A DNA stretch of 64,000 nt from Corynebacterium sp. ES2730-CONJ (GTDB lineage: Bacteria > Actinomycetota > Actinomycetes > Mycobacteriales > Mycobacteriaceae), in the NCBI RefSeq assembly GCF_024834055.1, contig NZ_JANUXZ010000002.1:335799-399798 (forward strand), in the 5' to 3' direction. Positions within the stretch are counted from its first letter, which is position 1, and the number at the start of each line of letters is the position of its first letter. Below are positions 36,178 through 44,993 of this stretch, in pieces. The translations under genes and the position numbers were made by a program. A model generated the notes under the pieces. The model had not been told where the DNA came from. It saw nothing but the letters and a program-made list of their open reading frames with translations, and made no database searches.

Positions 36178-37881
36178 ATGTCTGCTCTCGAAAGCAAGGC
36201 CTGGCTGCAGTATTACGGAGACTGGACCCCCCACACTCTGGACTACGAAAACTCGACGCTCGTCGATGTCTATGACAACAGCATTGCTGTTAACGCTGAT
36301 AAAAATGCGACCAATTTTTTTGGTCGCCGCGAAACTTATGGCGATTTGGATAAACAGGTGCGCTCCGCTGCCGCCGGGCTGCGAGCCCTAGGCGTGCGCG
36401 CCGGAGACCGCGTTGCTATCGCACTACCAAACTGCCCGCAACACGTAGCCGCCTATTTTGCGGTTTTAAAACTAGGCGCCACGGTCGTTGAGCATAATCC
36501 GTTGTATACTGCGCGCGAACTAGAGCAGCCCTTTAAAAACCACGGCGCTCGAGTCGCAATCGTGTGGGATAAGGTGTGTTCAACCCTGGAGAAGTTGCGC
36601 CGTACGACCCCGCTGGAGACTATTGTCTCTGTCAATATGATCCACGCGATGCCTACGCTGCAGCGCTATGCTCTCAAACTCCCCATTCCAGCGATCATTA
36701 AAAAGCGCGATCAACTCCATGCCTATGCCCCTAATACCATTCCTTGGAGTGTGCTCACTGGCACTGCGCTCGGCGGCAATGGCGAGGATGTCTTCGATAA
36801 CGTAGAGGTTACTAAGGAATCAGTAGCTGTGATCCTTTATACCTCTGGCACCACCGGGGCCCCGAAGGGCGCGCAGCTGACCCACGGCAATCTCTTTGCC
36901 AACCTTTTACAAGGTAAAGCATGGGTACCAGGCCTAGGCGATCAAGAAGAGCGTCTCCTCGCTGCACTGCCCTTCTTCCATGCTTATGGGCTCACCGTTA
37001 TCTTGAACCTCTCCGTTTATGTTGGTGGTGAGCTCCTCCTTTTACCTGCACCGCAAATACCGCTGGTGATGCAGATGATTAAGAAGGTTAAGCCCACGTG
37101 GGTTCCGGGTGTACCGACCTTGTATCAGAAAATTGCCGAAGCGGCGGAGGCCGAGGGAATCTCCATTTCGGGAGTGCGCAATTCCTTCTCGGGCGCATCC
37201 TCCCTGCCGGTGAGTACCGTGGAACAGTGGGAGAAGCTCACTGGTGGTTTGCTCGTTGAGGGGTACGGTCTCACCGAGACCTCACCTGTTTTGGTAGGTA
37301 ACCCAATGAATCCGAATCGTCGCCCTGGCTATGTTGGGATTCCCATGCCGGATACCGAAGTTCGCATCGCGAACCCCGATAACCTCGACGAAACGATGCC
37401 CGATGGTACCGAAGGTGAAGTCCTAGCCCGCGGCCCTCAGGTTTTCGCTGGCTACTTAAATAACGAAGAAGCCACCGCTGAAAGCTTCCATAAAGATTGG
37501 TATCGCACCGGTGACGTGGGAATTATGGAAGAAGACGGCTTTATTCGTCTGGTGGCTCGTATCAAGGAAGTTATTATTACGGGCGGTTTTAATGTCTACC
37601 CCGCGGAGGTTGAAGAGGCCTTGGCGGAGCACCCCGACGTCACGGATTGCGCCGTTGTGGGGCTACCGCGTGACGACGGCTCCGAATCAGTTGTTGCCGC
37701 CATCACCCTCGCCCCCGGCGCCATCTTGGATCCGGAGGGGTTGAAATCCTTCTGCCGCGAGCGCCTCACCCGCTATAAGGTGCCCCGCTCCTTCTACCAC
37801 TTTGAGGAACTTGCCCGCGACCCGCTCGGCAAAATCAGGCGCCGCGAGGTGCGCGATGCACTCCTCGAGCGCAATAGCTAA
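36178..37881 (+). CDS. long-chain fatty acid-CoA ligase
   Basis: An AMP-forming ligase of 567 residues from the ATG at 36178, with AAGAGGA upstream. It has the P-loop-like motif LYTSGTTGAPKGAQLTH, the A5 motif EGYGLTETSP, YRTGDVG, and the A8/A10 region IKEVIITGGFNVYPAEVEE with a Lys in PLGKIRRREVR. It activates fatty acids for degradation, lipid synthesis or mycolate metabolism; the chain-length preference is unknown. The frame is open upstream from 36085, but the later ATG matches FadD homologues. The stop overlaps the convergent murB by 4 bases. Confidence 0.93.
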   Translation: MSALESKAWLQYYGDWTPHTLDYENSTLVDVYDNSIAVNADKNATNFFGRRETYGDLDKQVRSAAAGLRALGVRAGDRVAIALPNCPQHVAAYFAVLKLGATVVEHNPLYTARELEQPFKNHGARVAIVWDKVCSTLEKLRRTTPLETIVSVNMIHAMPTLQRYALKLPIPAIIKKRDQLHAYAPNTIPWSVLTGTALGGNGEDVFDNVEVTKESVAVILYTSGTTGAPKGAQLTHGNLFANLLQGKAWVPGLGDQEERLLAALPFFHAYGLTVILNLSVYVGGELLLLPAPQIPLVMQMIKKVKPTWVPGVPTLYQKIAEAAEAEGISISGVRNSFSGASSLPVSTVEQWEKLTGGLLVEGYGLTETSPVLVGNPMNPNRRPGYVGIPMPDTEVRIANPDNLDETMPDGTEGEVLARGPQVFAGYLNNEEATAESFHKDWYRTGDVGIMEEDGFIRLVARIKEVIITGGFNVYPAEVEEALAEHPDVTDCAVVGLPRDDGSESVVAAITLAPGAILDPEGLKSFCRERLTRYKVPRSFYHFEELARDPLGKIRRREVRDALLERNS

Positions 37882-38969
37882 ATCCCCACCCAAATCGGCT
37901 CGGGCTCGAGAATGACCCCAAAGGTCTCCTCGACCCCAGCCTGAATATCGCGGGCGAGGGCCACAATATCAGCGGCCTTCGCATCACCGCGATTAGTTAA
38001 GGCCAAGGTATGTTTATCCGATAACCGTGCCGGGCCTGTACCTGGATATCCTTTAGAAAAGCCCGCTCGCTCGATAAGCCAAGCCGCAGAAAGTTTATAA
38101 TGTGTGTCCCCGTGGGGAAAGCACGGCATTGCCTGAGCTTCATCCCCTAAAACCTGGCGTACTACGCGTAGTTGCTGCTCGTCGACAATGGGGTTGGTGA
38201 AAAAAGAACCCGCTGACCAGGTATCAAAATCCTTTTCGTTGTAAACCATCCCTTTGCGCGCGCGCAAGGTCAGCACCGCAGAACGCACCAGGTGAGCTGG
38301 GCGGCGCGGCTCCTCCTCGCTTTCCTCGATCCCCAATTGGCGAGCCAATTCCCCAAAGCGCACCGGCGCGGAAAGACCATCGGTACGCAGCTGCACAGTA
38401 ATGGCTAAAACAACGGCTCGGGATGTGAACTTCAAATTAGAATAGCGATAGCTCAGCTCTAAGCTTTCTGCGCTCACCCACTCCCTAATGCCTGTTATAC
38501 GGTCATAGAGCTCTACCCCGCTCAGGATATCGGCGATTTCTACCCCGTAGGCTCCCACATTTTGCACCGGAGTGGCGCCGGTAGAACCAGGGATTCCGGA
38601 GAGACACTCCAGACCACCCAAGCCGGCGGCGATACTCTTGGCCACCACGTCATCGAAGCAGGCGCCGGCCTCAGCATAGAGCTGACCGGTCTCTTTATCG
38701 ATCCGAACCGTATCACTTTCTACTACCACGGCCACGATTGGTAATTCTCCATCGGCGACGACCAGATTGCTACCGCCGCCAACGATGAGGAAGGGAATGT
38801 GGTGGGCGTCGAGAAGCGATACCACGGCCACCACTGAGTCAGAAGTTTGGCAACTGATAGTAGCGCGGGGGCGACCCCCTATATGCAAGGTGGTGAGATC
38901 CGCGAAGCTGCGCTGATCAAGCGCAACGCCATCGATGCGGGATAGAGATTCGAGGGTGTCAGAAGGCAT
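37878..38969 (-). CDS. murB: UDP-N-acetylenolpyruvoylglucosamine reductase
   Basis: A protein of 363 residues from the ATG at 38969, preceded by AAAGGG; a GTG two codons upstream is possible. MurB reduces UDP-GlcNAc-enolpyruvate to UDP-MurNAc in peptidoglycan synthesis. It has the FAD-binding FLIVGGGSNLVVADGE, SGIPGSTGATPVQNVGAYGVEI and the C-terminal catalytic region SAAWLIERAGFSKGY. The longer C-terminal half is usual for actinobacterial MurB. It is divergent from the DUF2505 gene with 30 nt between them. Confidence 0.95.
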   Translation of the reverse strand: MPSDTLESLSRIDGVALDQRSFADLTTLHIGGRPRATISCQTSDSVVAVVSLLDAHHIPFLIVGGGSNLVVADGELPIVAVVVESDTVRIDKETGQLYAEAGACFDDVVAKSIAAGLGGLECLSGIPGSTGATPVQNVGAYGVEIADILSGVELYDRITGIREWVSAESLELSYRYSNLKFTSRAVVLAITVQLRTDGLSAPVRFGELARQLGIEESEEEPRRPAHLVRSAVLTLRARKGMVYNEKDFDTWSAGSFFTNPIVDEQQLRVVRQVLGDEAQAMPCFPHGDTHYKLSAAWLIERAGFSKGYPGTGPARLSDKHTLALTNRGDAKAADIVALARDIQAGVEETFGVILEPEPIWVGI

Positions 38970-38999
38970 ACTCACCCTTTAAAGGGTAGTCTTATTGCC

Positions 39000-39503
39000 A
39001 TGACAACGCGTAGTGAAAACACTGTAACTATCAATCACGGCGCCGAGAAGGTTCACCAAGCCTATACCAACGCCGATTACTGGGCTCATATTGCAGCCCA
39101 CCTCTCCCCCGAAGCTGGCGAGGTCCACGAATTCCGTGCCACCGAGTCTGGCGCCGAAATCACCCTCTACGAGGTGCTACCTCTAGAGATTCTCCCTGAG
39201 GCCGTGCGTGCGATGATTTCTCAGGCACTCAAGGTTAAGCGTGTGGTCACTGTTGGTGCCCTCAATGCCGCCAACTCTCACCTCGATTACACTGCCGACG
39301 TTAAGGGGACGCCGGTAGACTTCCGCGGCACCATTAACCTCAGTGGCGAGGGCGAGATCACCACGCTGAGCTACGCCAATGAAGTGGATGTGAATATTCC
39401 TTTTATGGGACCTGCTATTGAACCTAAAGTCGCTGAGGCACTCGCGGAACTTTTCAATAACGAGGCTAAGCTGACCGAGGAATGGATTTCAGCTCATCTT
39501 TAA
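39000..39503 (+). CDS. DUF2505 domain protein
   Basis: A soluble protein of 167 residues that fits the DUF2505 family of SRPBCC-like lipid or small-ligand binding proteins (MTTRSENTVTINHGAEKVHQAY; a final FNNEAKLTEEWI helix). There is no signal peptide and no catalytic motif. In mycobacteria the DUF2505 gene Rv0481c also adjoins murB. It is 14 nt upstream of the methyltransferase-like gene, likely in one operon. Function is unknown. Confidence 0.85.
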   Translation: MTTRSENTVTINHGAEKVHQAYTNADYWAHIAAHLSPEAGEVHEFRATESGAEITLYEVLPLEILPEAVRAMISQALKVKRVVTVGALNAANSHLDYTADVKGTPVDFRGTINLSGEGEITTLSYANEVDVNIPFMGPAIEPKVAEALAELFNNEAKLTEEWISAHL

Positions 39504-39517
39504 AATCTTTGTAAGTC

Positions 39518-40324
39518 ATGGCATATCACGGGCATAATAAGCGCGCTGATTTCACGACTTCCAAGCCCATCGGCGTTATTACGCGCGGCACCACCGGATT
39601 CAACCGGCTGCGCAAATCCGACCGATGGGCTTTTCATCAGCCCGCTATTCGCGCTGCATGCCATCTGACCGATTCCCCCTTAGCTATCGATATTGGGTAT
39701 GGGGCCAGCCATACGACCACCTGCGAGTGGGCCCGCTGGCTGCGCACAGTTAATCCCGCAATGCGAGTCATTGGGCTAGAAATCGACCCGGCGCGTGTAT
39801 TACCCCCACGCGATGGCGTGCAATTCGAACAGGGCGGATTTGAATTAGCCGGGCACCGCCCGCAGCTAGCGCGCGCTTTTAATGTGTTGCGGCAATATGA
39901 TGTGAATCAGGTCCATGCAGCTTGGGATACGGTACTCAGTCGGATCGATCCTCAGGGTTATTTTATCGAGGGTACCTGCGATGAGATAGGCAGATTGGCA
40001 ACATGGGTGCTGCTCTCGCCTCAGGGGCCCCAATCGTTGACTCTAGCGTGGAACCCATGGAGTTTAGATACCCCCTCGGGTATCGCTGAGCGCCTGCCTA
40101 AGATTTTAATCCACCGCAATACCCCTGGCAATAAGATCCATTCACTGCTTAGCGCAGCGGATCGAGCGTGGGATCTAGCGAGTGGTTTCGCCCCCTTCGG
40201 GCCTCGAGTGCGTTGGTTTGAAGCTTCCAAGATTTTGCGCTCAGAGCACCCAGAGTTTCAGGTGCCTCGGCCTCGGATGCGCCGGGATAATATCTTATCG
40301 GTGCCGTGGCATGTGGTTGAGTAG
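39518..40324 (+). CDS. putative class I SAM-dependent methyltransferase
   Basis: A protein of 268 residues. LAIDIGYGASHTTTCEWARWL has the form of the SAM-binding motif I (E/DxGxGxG), and VIGLEIDPARV resembles motif II with the acidic ribose-binding residue. The C-terminal half is rich in Arg and Trp and resembles nothing I can name. It follows the DUF2505 gene and precedes the LmeA-like gene. The substrate is unknown. Confidence 0.72.
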   Translation: MAYHGHNKRADFTTSKPIGVITRGTTGFNRLRKSDRWAFHQPAIRAACHLTDSPLAIDIGYGASHTTTCEWARWLRTVNPAMRVIGLEIDPARVLPPRDGVQFEQGGFELAGHRPQLARAFNVLRQYDVNQVHAAWDTVLSRIDPQGYFIEGTCDEIGRLATWVLLSPQGPQSLTLAWNPWSLDTPSGIAERLPKILIHRNTPGNKIHSLLSAADRAWDLASGFAPFGPRVRWFEASKILRSEHPEFQVPRPRMRRDNILSVPWHVVE

Positions 40325-40369
40325 TGATGGGGTGGAAAATCTTAGGCTTTTCGACCACACTAGTATCTT

Positions 40370-41170
40370 ATGAATAAGGGAAAGCTCGTCACGAGTATTG
40401 TCGTCGGAATCCTCGCACTCATTGTGGTGACCTTGGTGGTTGCTGAGGGTGGGATGCGTTGGTTTATCAAAGATCAATTGACGTCATCCTTCGGCACCGC
40501 CAAGGAAGAGACCACCGTGGAACTAGGCTCCTCCCCTCTGCTCCTGGGTTTGGTGCGCGGCGGCATTCCCTATTTGGCAGTCTCTGCCCCCGATACCATC
40601 AGTATTAGTAGGATCTCAGGCGCAGCACCGGTCATTACTGGACAGCCCCGCATTAATCTTGAGATAACCGATATGCCGCTGAGCCAAGATCCCGATGCCA
40701 CTATTGGGGCGCTTAAGATGCATACGGTTCTCAGCGATGATTTCGTCTTAGCGCAGATTCAAAAGGGTATGGCGGAGAACCAGCTGGAAGCTCCGGCAGA
40801 TAGTGATGATATCGCGGCGCTAGCGCAGGAGTTCCTGCAGCAGATCATCACAGTGACGGGTTTTTCCTCCAATGCCACCGATAACACCTTTGATGTGCAG
40901 TTCACAGGCGGTGCTGCGGTGCTGACGTTTACACCGGTCGTTGTTGCAGGTAATTTAACCTTTGAGGCGACAAATGCACAATTATTGGGATTTGATCTCC
41001 CCGAAAACCTCACGAATGCCATTACCGAGGCCCTTGATCAAGGTATTGCTCAGGTGGCTGGTCCTCGGATGAAAGTGACCGAGGCTGTGATTACTCCCGA
41101 AGGATTGTCCCTTCGCCTCGCCGGTACGGACGTTCCCTTGAAGGATTTACAAGAGCAGGTACCAGCTTAA
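40370..41170 (+). CDS. LmeA/DUF2993-family phospholipid-binding protein
   Basis: A protein of 266 residues with an N-terminal membrane anchor (residues 6-27, LVTSIVVGILALIVVTLVVAEG) and an extracytoplasmic beta-rich domain of the DUF2993 family. Its signature is TTVELGSSPLLLGLVRGGI, and it ends EGLSLRLAGTDVPL. Mycobacterial LmeA binds phosphatidylinositides and supports lipomannan maturation; this protein may act similarly in the envelope. A strong terminator follows. Confidence 0.82.
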   Translation: MNKGKLVTSIVVGILALIVVTLVVAEGGMRWFIKDQLTSSFGTAKEETTVELGSSPLLLGLVRGGIPYLAVSAPDTISISRISGAAPVITGQPRINLEITDMPLSQDPDATIGALKMHTVLSDDFVLAQIQKGMAENQLEAPADSDDIAALAQEFLQQIITVTGFSSNATDNTFDVQFTGGAAVLTFTPVVVAGNLTFEATNAQLLGFDLPENLTNAITEALDQGIAQVAGPRMKVTEAVITPEGLSLRLAGTDVPLKDLQEQVPA

Positions 41171-41186
41171 AGACACCAGCTCAGAC

Positions 41187-41216
41187 ATCCCCTCGCTATA
41201 ATCGAGGGGATTTTTT
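41187..41216 (+). terminator. intrinsic terminator after the LmeA-like gene
   Basis: ATCCCCTCG and CGAGGGGAT form a perfect 9-bp stem with a 7-nt loop, followed directly by TTTTTT. It lies 17 nt after the stop at 41170. Confidence 0.95.
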
Positions 41217-41350
41217 CCTACTTAGTTCTTGTGCCCAACAGTGTTCCACTGCCGTCACATCCACGGGTGTCACTGCTGCGCATGGAACTAAACCTAGTTG
41301 AGGGCGAGCCCTCGCCATCCCGCTTGGGCCTGCGCGACTGTGGGGCCTTC

Positions 41351-41878
41351 TTAAGAAGGGGCTGCAGACGATGTATCTAACCAGATCATCGCTTGCTCTG
41401 GCGATTGAGGGCCCATACTGATGGTGGGCAGATACTCGCTAAAGAGCTCATCGGTGAGCGCGTGTGACTGGGTGGTTCCAGATACCAAAGCATCAATTCC
41501 TGCTTGCTTGGCGTGATGTGCCATTGCTTTAAGATCCGCTGGATTAAGTAGTTCTGCTTCCACCATATACGCGATGGTGGTGGGGTGGGAGGCTGCTTCG
41601 CGGATCATAATCGCTTCCGTGAGGAAAGCATTGGGGTTTTTATGAACCAATCCCGGATCGGCTACCACTATAACGAGACGTGCACCAAGACTTACCGCCA
41701 GTCGGGCTTCGGCTGCCTTGACCAACATATGGTGCTTGCCGCTGGGATAGGCAATAAGCGCGGCACTATCTGACCAAGAACTGTCGATCAATCCAGCGGG
41801 GGTGCAGATGGGCTCGCCGCTCGCGGGGATATCCGCAGCTACTATAAGCGGATCAAGATAGGTGGTATAGCGCTTCAT
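41351..41878 (-). CDS. DeoC-like protein lacking the Schiff-base lysine
   Basis: A protein of 175 residues related to deoxyribose-phosphate aldolase. YPSGKHHMLVKAAEARLAVS and TIAYMVEAELLNPADLKAMA align with the DERA strands FPxGxxxxxxKxxEAxxAV and VIxETxxL. Where DERA has the catalytic lysine in FIKTSTG, this protein has ALVSGTT, so the Schiff base cannot form there. It is also shorter than DERA (about 220-250 residues) at its C-terminus. Gene order (DUF2516 neighbour, murB nearby) is that of deoC in mycobacteria. It is probably a divergent remnant or a protein with a new role. Confidence 0.7.
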   Translation of the reverse strand: MKRYTTYLDPLIVAADIPASGEPICTPAGLIDSSWSDSAALIAYPSGKHHMLVKAAEARLAVSLGARLVIVVADPGLVHKNPNAFLTEAIMIREAASHPTTIAYMVEAELLNPADLKAMAHHAKQAGIDALVSGTTQSHALTDELFSEYLPTISMGPQSPEQAMIWLDTSSAAPS

Positions 41879-42163
41879 CTACCAGTTGCCGGAAATAATA
41901 TTCTTTATCTGCGGACGTACGTCAAACCAGTACAGGCCCGTCATCACAATACCGATCCACGAGAGGAAAGGCAGGCTCAGAGCCACCGCAAAACTGGAAC
42001 CACCGAGGATAGCCGCCCAGATCATTTTGGGCTTGCGATCGGCGGCGGTAAAAGCGTCGTCACGCGTAAAGAGCACTTCGACCGCACCAATGAGTGCGCA
42101 CAGCGCTAAAACCCAGTACACACCCGTAATGGCATAGGAAAGAATTAGTGAAATATATAGCAC
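41879..42163 (-). CDS. DUF2516 family membrane protein
   Basis: A protein of 94 residues with two to three hydrophobic helices (about 5-30, 48-65 and 66-80) and the motif GLYWFDVRPQIKNI near the end, typical for DUF2516. Its stop directly abuts the ATG of the DeoC-like gene, so the two are co-transcribed. Function is unknown. Confidence 0.85.
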   Translation of the reverse strand: MLYISLILSYAITGVYWVLALCALIGAVEVLFTRDDAFTAADRKPKMIWAAILGGSSFAVALSLPFLSWIGIVMTGLYWFDVRPQIKNIISGNW

Positions 42164-42243
42164 GCGAGCGCCCTCATTCTTGGCAAAAGAGACAGTCTAT
42201 CCAAGCCCCAGCGTAGTGGATTCCACGGCCAAAGACCAAGCTC

Positions 42244-43539
42244 CTAGAAGAGTAGATAAGAAACTGTATAGATGGCGAGGCCCGCAAGAGCACCCACTAA
42301 GGTGCCATTGAGGCGGATATATTGCAGATCTTTACCCACCATCAATTCAATCTTTTCGCTCGCCTCGTCAGCATCCCAGCGCTCAATCGTTTCGGAGATG
42401 ATACCGGTAACCTCGGTGGCATAATTATCGGCAAAGAATTCAGCAATAGACTCAAAACGGCGCTCCACACTGTCGCGGAGGGCCTCATCCGTAGCCAAGC
42501 GTTGCCCCCATGTCTGTGCAAGTTCTTCTAATTTCTGACGCAGCAAGGAGTCGGGATTAGAACACGCGGTGATGATCCCTTCGCGGGTATGCTGCCACAT
42601 CAGCTGCGGGGCATTGTGAATCGGGGTGGAGGACAGGAACTGTTGCTTTAATTCTTCTACTTTCGCAATCAACGTGGGATCTGATTGCAGATCGCTAGCG
42701 AAGCGCTCAATAAAATCGCGGATCCCTTGGCGAGCCTCATGATCTTTATCTGCATTGACCGCCCCTGTCCATGTGATGAGCTCGCGGTATACCTTTTCGG
42801 CCACGAGATCACCCACCAGCTCATTGACAAATCGCGGTGCCCATGAGGGGGCGCGTTCGTCTAGGAGTCGCGCGATCAGAGCTTCGCTCCCTAACGCCTT
42901 ACGATGCAGCCAAGCCACCAATTGATCGACCAGGGGTTCACTGCGCCCTTCGTGGTGCAGTTGGCTGAGCACCCGGCCCAGAGGTGGTGCCCACTGCGGT
43001 TCGGCGAGCCGGTCGATGAGAGAGTTCTTGATCACCGACTCGGCATCACCTGGATCGAGCGCTGAGATTGCCTTGACAAGAAATTCCGAGATTTTAACTG
43101 AAACAGTGCGAGCATTTTTCTCCACACTCAGCCAACGCGCCAATTGCAGGGGCAGCTGCAAAGCCGCGACTTTCTCCGTAATCAGCGCGGCGTTGAGGAA
43201 ATTATCGCCTATGAATTCACTTAAGGAACGCCCCACCTGGTCCTTCTTGCGACGAATAATGGCGGTGTGCGGGATCTTGAGCCCCAAGGGATAACGAAAT
43301 AAGGCAGTGACAGCGAACCAGTCCGCTAAACCGCCAACCATTCCAGCCTCGGCGGCAGCGCGCACGAAGCCAACCCAGACGGTGCCTGGGTTGATAGCGG
43401 TGTCATACCATTGGCAGGCTAGGTAGATCAGCCCCGCGAGAATGAGTAAGCCTGTGGCTAGAGCTTTATGGCGACGTAAGTCGATGCGCCGTGTGGCCTC
43501 AGCTTCCATGCTGAAGGCCGGAACCCCGGAGAAGCTCAT
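42244..43539 (-). CDS. DUF445 family membrane protein
   Basis: A protein of 431 residues. The N-terminus has two helices (about 26-46 and 60-85) around the family motif AEAGMVGGLADWFAVTALFRYPLGL. A long alpha-helical cytoplasmic part and a final helix LVGALAGLAIYTVSYLLF follow. The motif and length are typical of DUF445; function is unknown. Confidence 0.88.
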   Translation of the reverse strand: MSFSGVPAFSMEAEATRRIDLRRHKALATGLLILAGLIYLACQWYDTAINPGTVWVGFVRAAAEAGMVGGLADWFAVTALFRYPLGLKIPHTAIIRRKKDQVGRSLSEFIGDNFLNAALITEKVAALQLPLQLARWLSVEKNARTVSVKISEFLVKAISALDPGDAESVIKNSLIDRLAEPQWAPPLGRVLSQLHHEGRSEPLVDQLVAWLHRKALGSEALIARLLDERAPSWAPRFVNELVGDLVAEKVYRELITWTGAVNADKDHEARQGIRDFIERFASDLQSDPTLIAKVEELKQQFLSSTPIHNAPQLMWQHTREGIITACSNPDSLLRQKLEELAQTWGQRLATDEALRDSVERRFESIAEFFADNYATEVTGIISETIERWDADEASEKIELMVGKDLQYIRLNGTLVGALAGLAIYTVSYLLF

Positions 43540-43578
43540 ATCATCCCTTTGATTTTCTTGAGAGCTGTGATTGATTTC

Positions 43579-43674
43579 TTATAATAGCTGCCTGGCTAGG
43601 TCGAGAAAACTGATCACAGTCAGCAGGGTTATCAGGCTCGCTAGGATAGCGATAATGATCATGGGTTTATTCAT
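43579..43674 (-). CDS. putative 31-residue hydrophobic peptide
   Basis: The ATG at 43674 (MNKPMIIIAILASLITLLTV, then ISFLDLARQLL) opens 31 codons ending in TAA at 43579. AAAGGA lies 10 nt upstream. The sequence is one membrane helix with a short charged end. It is downstream of two hairpins (43702-43779) and upstream of the DUF445 gene on the same strand. I know no homologue. It could be a real small membrane protein or a chance frame. Confidence 0.4.
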   Translation of the reverse strand: MNKPMIIIAILASLITLLTVISFLDLARQLL

Positions 43675-43701
43675 ATCGTGGTTGTCCTTTGCTGAAATGC
43701 C

Positions 43702-43779
43702 ACGGGAGCCCACTGACAAACCGAAGTGGTTCGCCGGTGAGCTCCCGTAGTGGAGGTGCCCCTAGCAATAACTGCTAGG
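43702..43779 (-). promoter_or_regulatory. two consecutive hairpins after the 43784 gene
   Basis: CCTAGCA (43761-43767) pairs with TGCTAGG (43773-43779). ACGGGAGC (43702-43709) pairs with GCTCCCGT (43741-43748), with further inner pairing. No clear T-run follows either stem. They may stop or process the upstream transcript, or form a structured leader for the 31-codon frame. Confidence 0.5.
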
Positions 43780-43783
43780 CGTG

Positions 43784-44134
43784 CTAGGCTACTCGCCCAG
43801 TCTCTTGACGATACTGCCGATTGAAGCGACGCCCGTGGTAGATCAAGCCGAAGCCGATAACCATCATGCTAACGGCCAAGATGGCACCGATCAGCATAAA
43901 GAAAGACGCATTGTCCTGGGTGCCGTAAATCTTCGTCGCAAAACCGAAGATTAAGGTTCCAAAACCTGCCACCGAGGCGAGGACGAATCCCATACCGACC
44001 CAGGTGCTGGTACGCAGCAATGCCGAGTGGGGTGCGGCATAGCTAACTGGCTCGTAACCCTCGATATAATGCATGCGGCTAGATTCTTCGCCATTGAATA
44101 CAGGGTACTCAGTGGTGTTATTCGCAGCGGACAT
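43784..44134 (-). CDS. small integral membrane protein downstream of sdhB
   Basis: A protein of 116 residues from the ATG at 44134 (MSAANNTTEYPVFNGEESS). It has two membrane helices (about 45-67 and 76-98) and a basic C-terminus (YHGRRFNRQYRQETGRVA). A comparable small membrane gene follows sdhCAB in C. glutamicum. It is 109 nt after sdhB and may share its transcript. Function is unknown. Confidence 0.78.
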   Translation of the reverse strand: MSAANNTTEYPVFNGEESSRMHYIEGYEPVSYAAPHSALLRTSTWVGMGFVLASVAGFGTLIFGFATKIYGTQDNASFFMLIGAILAVSMMVIGFGLIYHGRRFNRQYRQETGRVA

Positions 44135-44243
44135 AATCTGCCTTTCTCTCACGTTCGTCTTCGATCGCCCCACAGCAGGGTGTTATTCTCCAAGCTTAGC
44201 AAGCACGCGAGGAGGTTGACCACTACTGCGGGGGTAGGGATCT

Positions 44244-44993
44244 TTAGGCTTCTTTATTACTAAAGAAGGCGCGAGCGCGTTCTTTGTTAATAGCGGCTAC
44301 GGCAGTCAGTGGGATTCCTGCTGGGCAGACATCCGCGCATTCTCCGTAGAGCGAGCAGTGGCCGAAGTTGGTTTCTAGCTCATCGACCATCTTGCGGGCA
44401 CGACGACCGCGCTCTTCCTTGCCCATCGGCATCAGGGCCAGGTGTACCAGCTTGGCGCCGGTGAACAGGTGCGCTGCACCGTTCGGGCAGGCTGCTACGC
44501 AGGCACCGCAACCAATGCAGGCAGCATGGTCGAGGGCGAGCTCTGCCGTCTGGTGGTTCATGTGGAGGGTATCAGCGTCAGGGGCCGTACCGGAGTTTAC
44601 CGAGACGTAGCCGCCCTCTTGCATAACGCGATCCAGGGCGGAGCGATCGACGATCATATCCTTGACCACAGGGAAAGCAGCGGAGCGGAATGGTTCAATC
44701 TTCAAAGTGGTGCCATCGGCGACATTGATCAGACGCTGTTGGCATGCGGGTTTATTTTGCTCCAAGCCATGAGGGCGACCATTGACCAGGAGGCCGCAGG
44801 TACCACAGATACCTTCGCGACAGTCGGAAGCGAACATGAAGGGCTCTTCACCGCGTTCGATTCGCTCAGAGTTCACGTGGTCGAGCAGCTCCAGGATCGA
44901 CATCTGCGCAACTGCGTCTTCAACAGTGACAGACTCGAAGTGCCCCTCCGCGGTCGGTCCGGCTTGGCGCCAGATTTCTAGATGCAGTTTCAT
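44244..44993 (-). CDS. sdhB: succinate dehydrogenase iron-sulphur subunit
   Basis: A protein of 249 residues that carries electrons from SdhA-FAD to menaquinone at SdhC. The [2Fe-2S] cluster ligands are in SDCREGICGTCGLLVNG. The [4Fe-4S] and [3Fe-4S] ligands are in CIGCGACVAACPNGA and CSLYGECADVCPAGI. The ATG overlaps the sdhA stop by one base. A weak 8-bp hairpin (44249-44268) lies in the last codons. Confidence 0.96.
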   Translation of the reverse strand: MKLHLEIWRQAGPTAEGHFESVTVEDAVAQMSILELLDHVNSERIERGEEPFMFASDCREGICGTCGLLVNGRPHGLEQNKPACQQRLINVADGTTLKIEPFRSAAFPVVKDMIVDRSALDRVMQEGGYVSVNSGTAPDADTLHMNHQTAELALDHAACIGCGACVAACPNGAAHLFTGAKLVHLALMPMGKEERGRRARKMVDELETNFGHCSLYGECADVCPAGIPLTAVAAINKERARAFFSNKEA

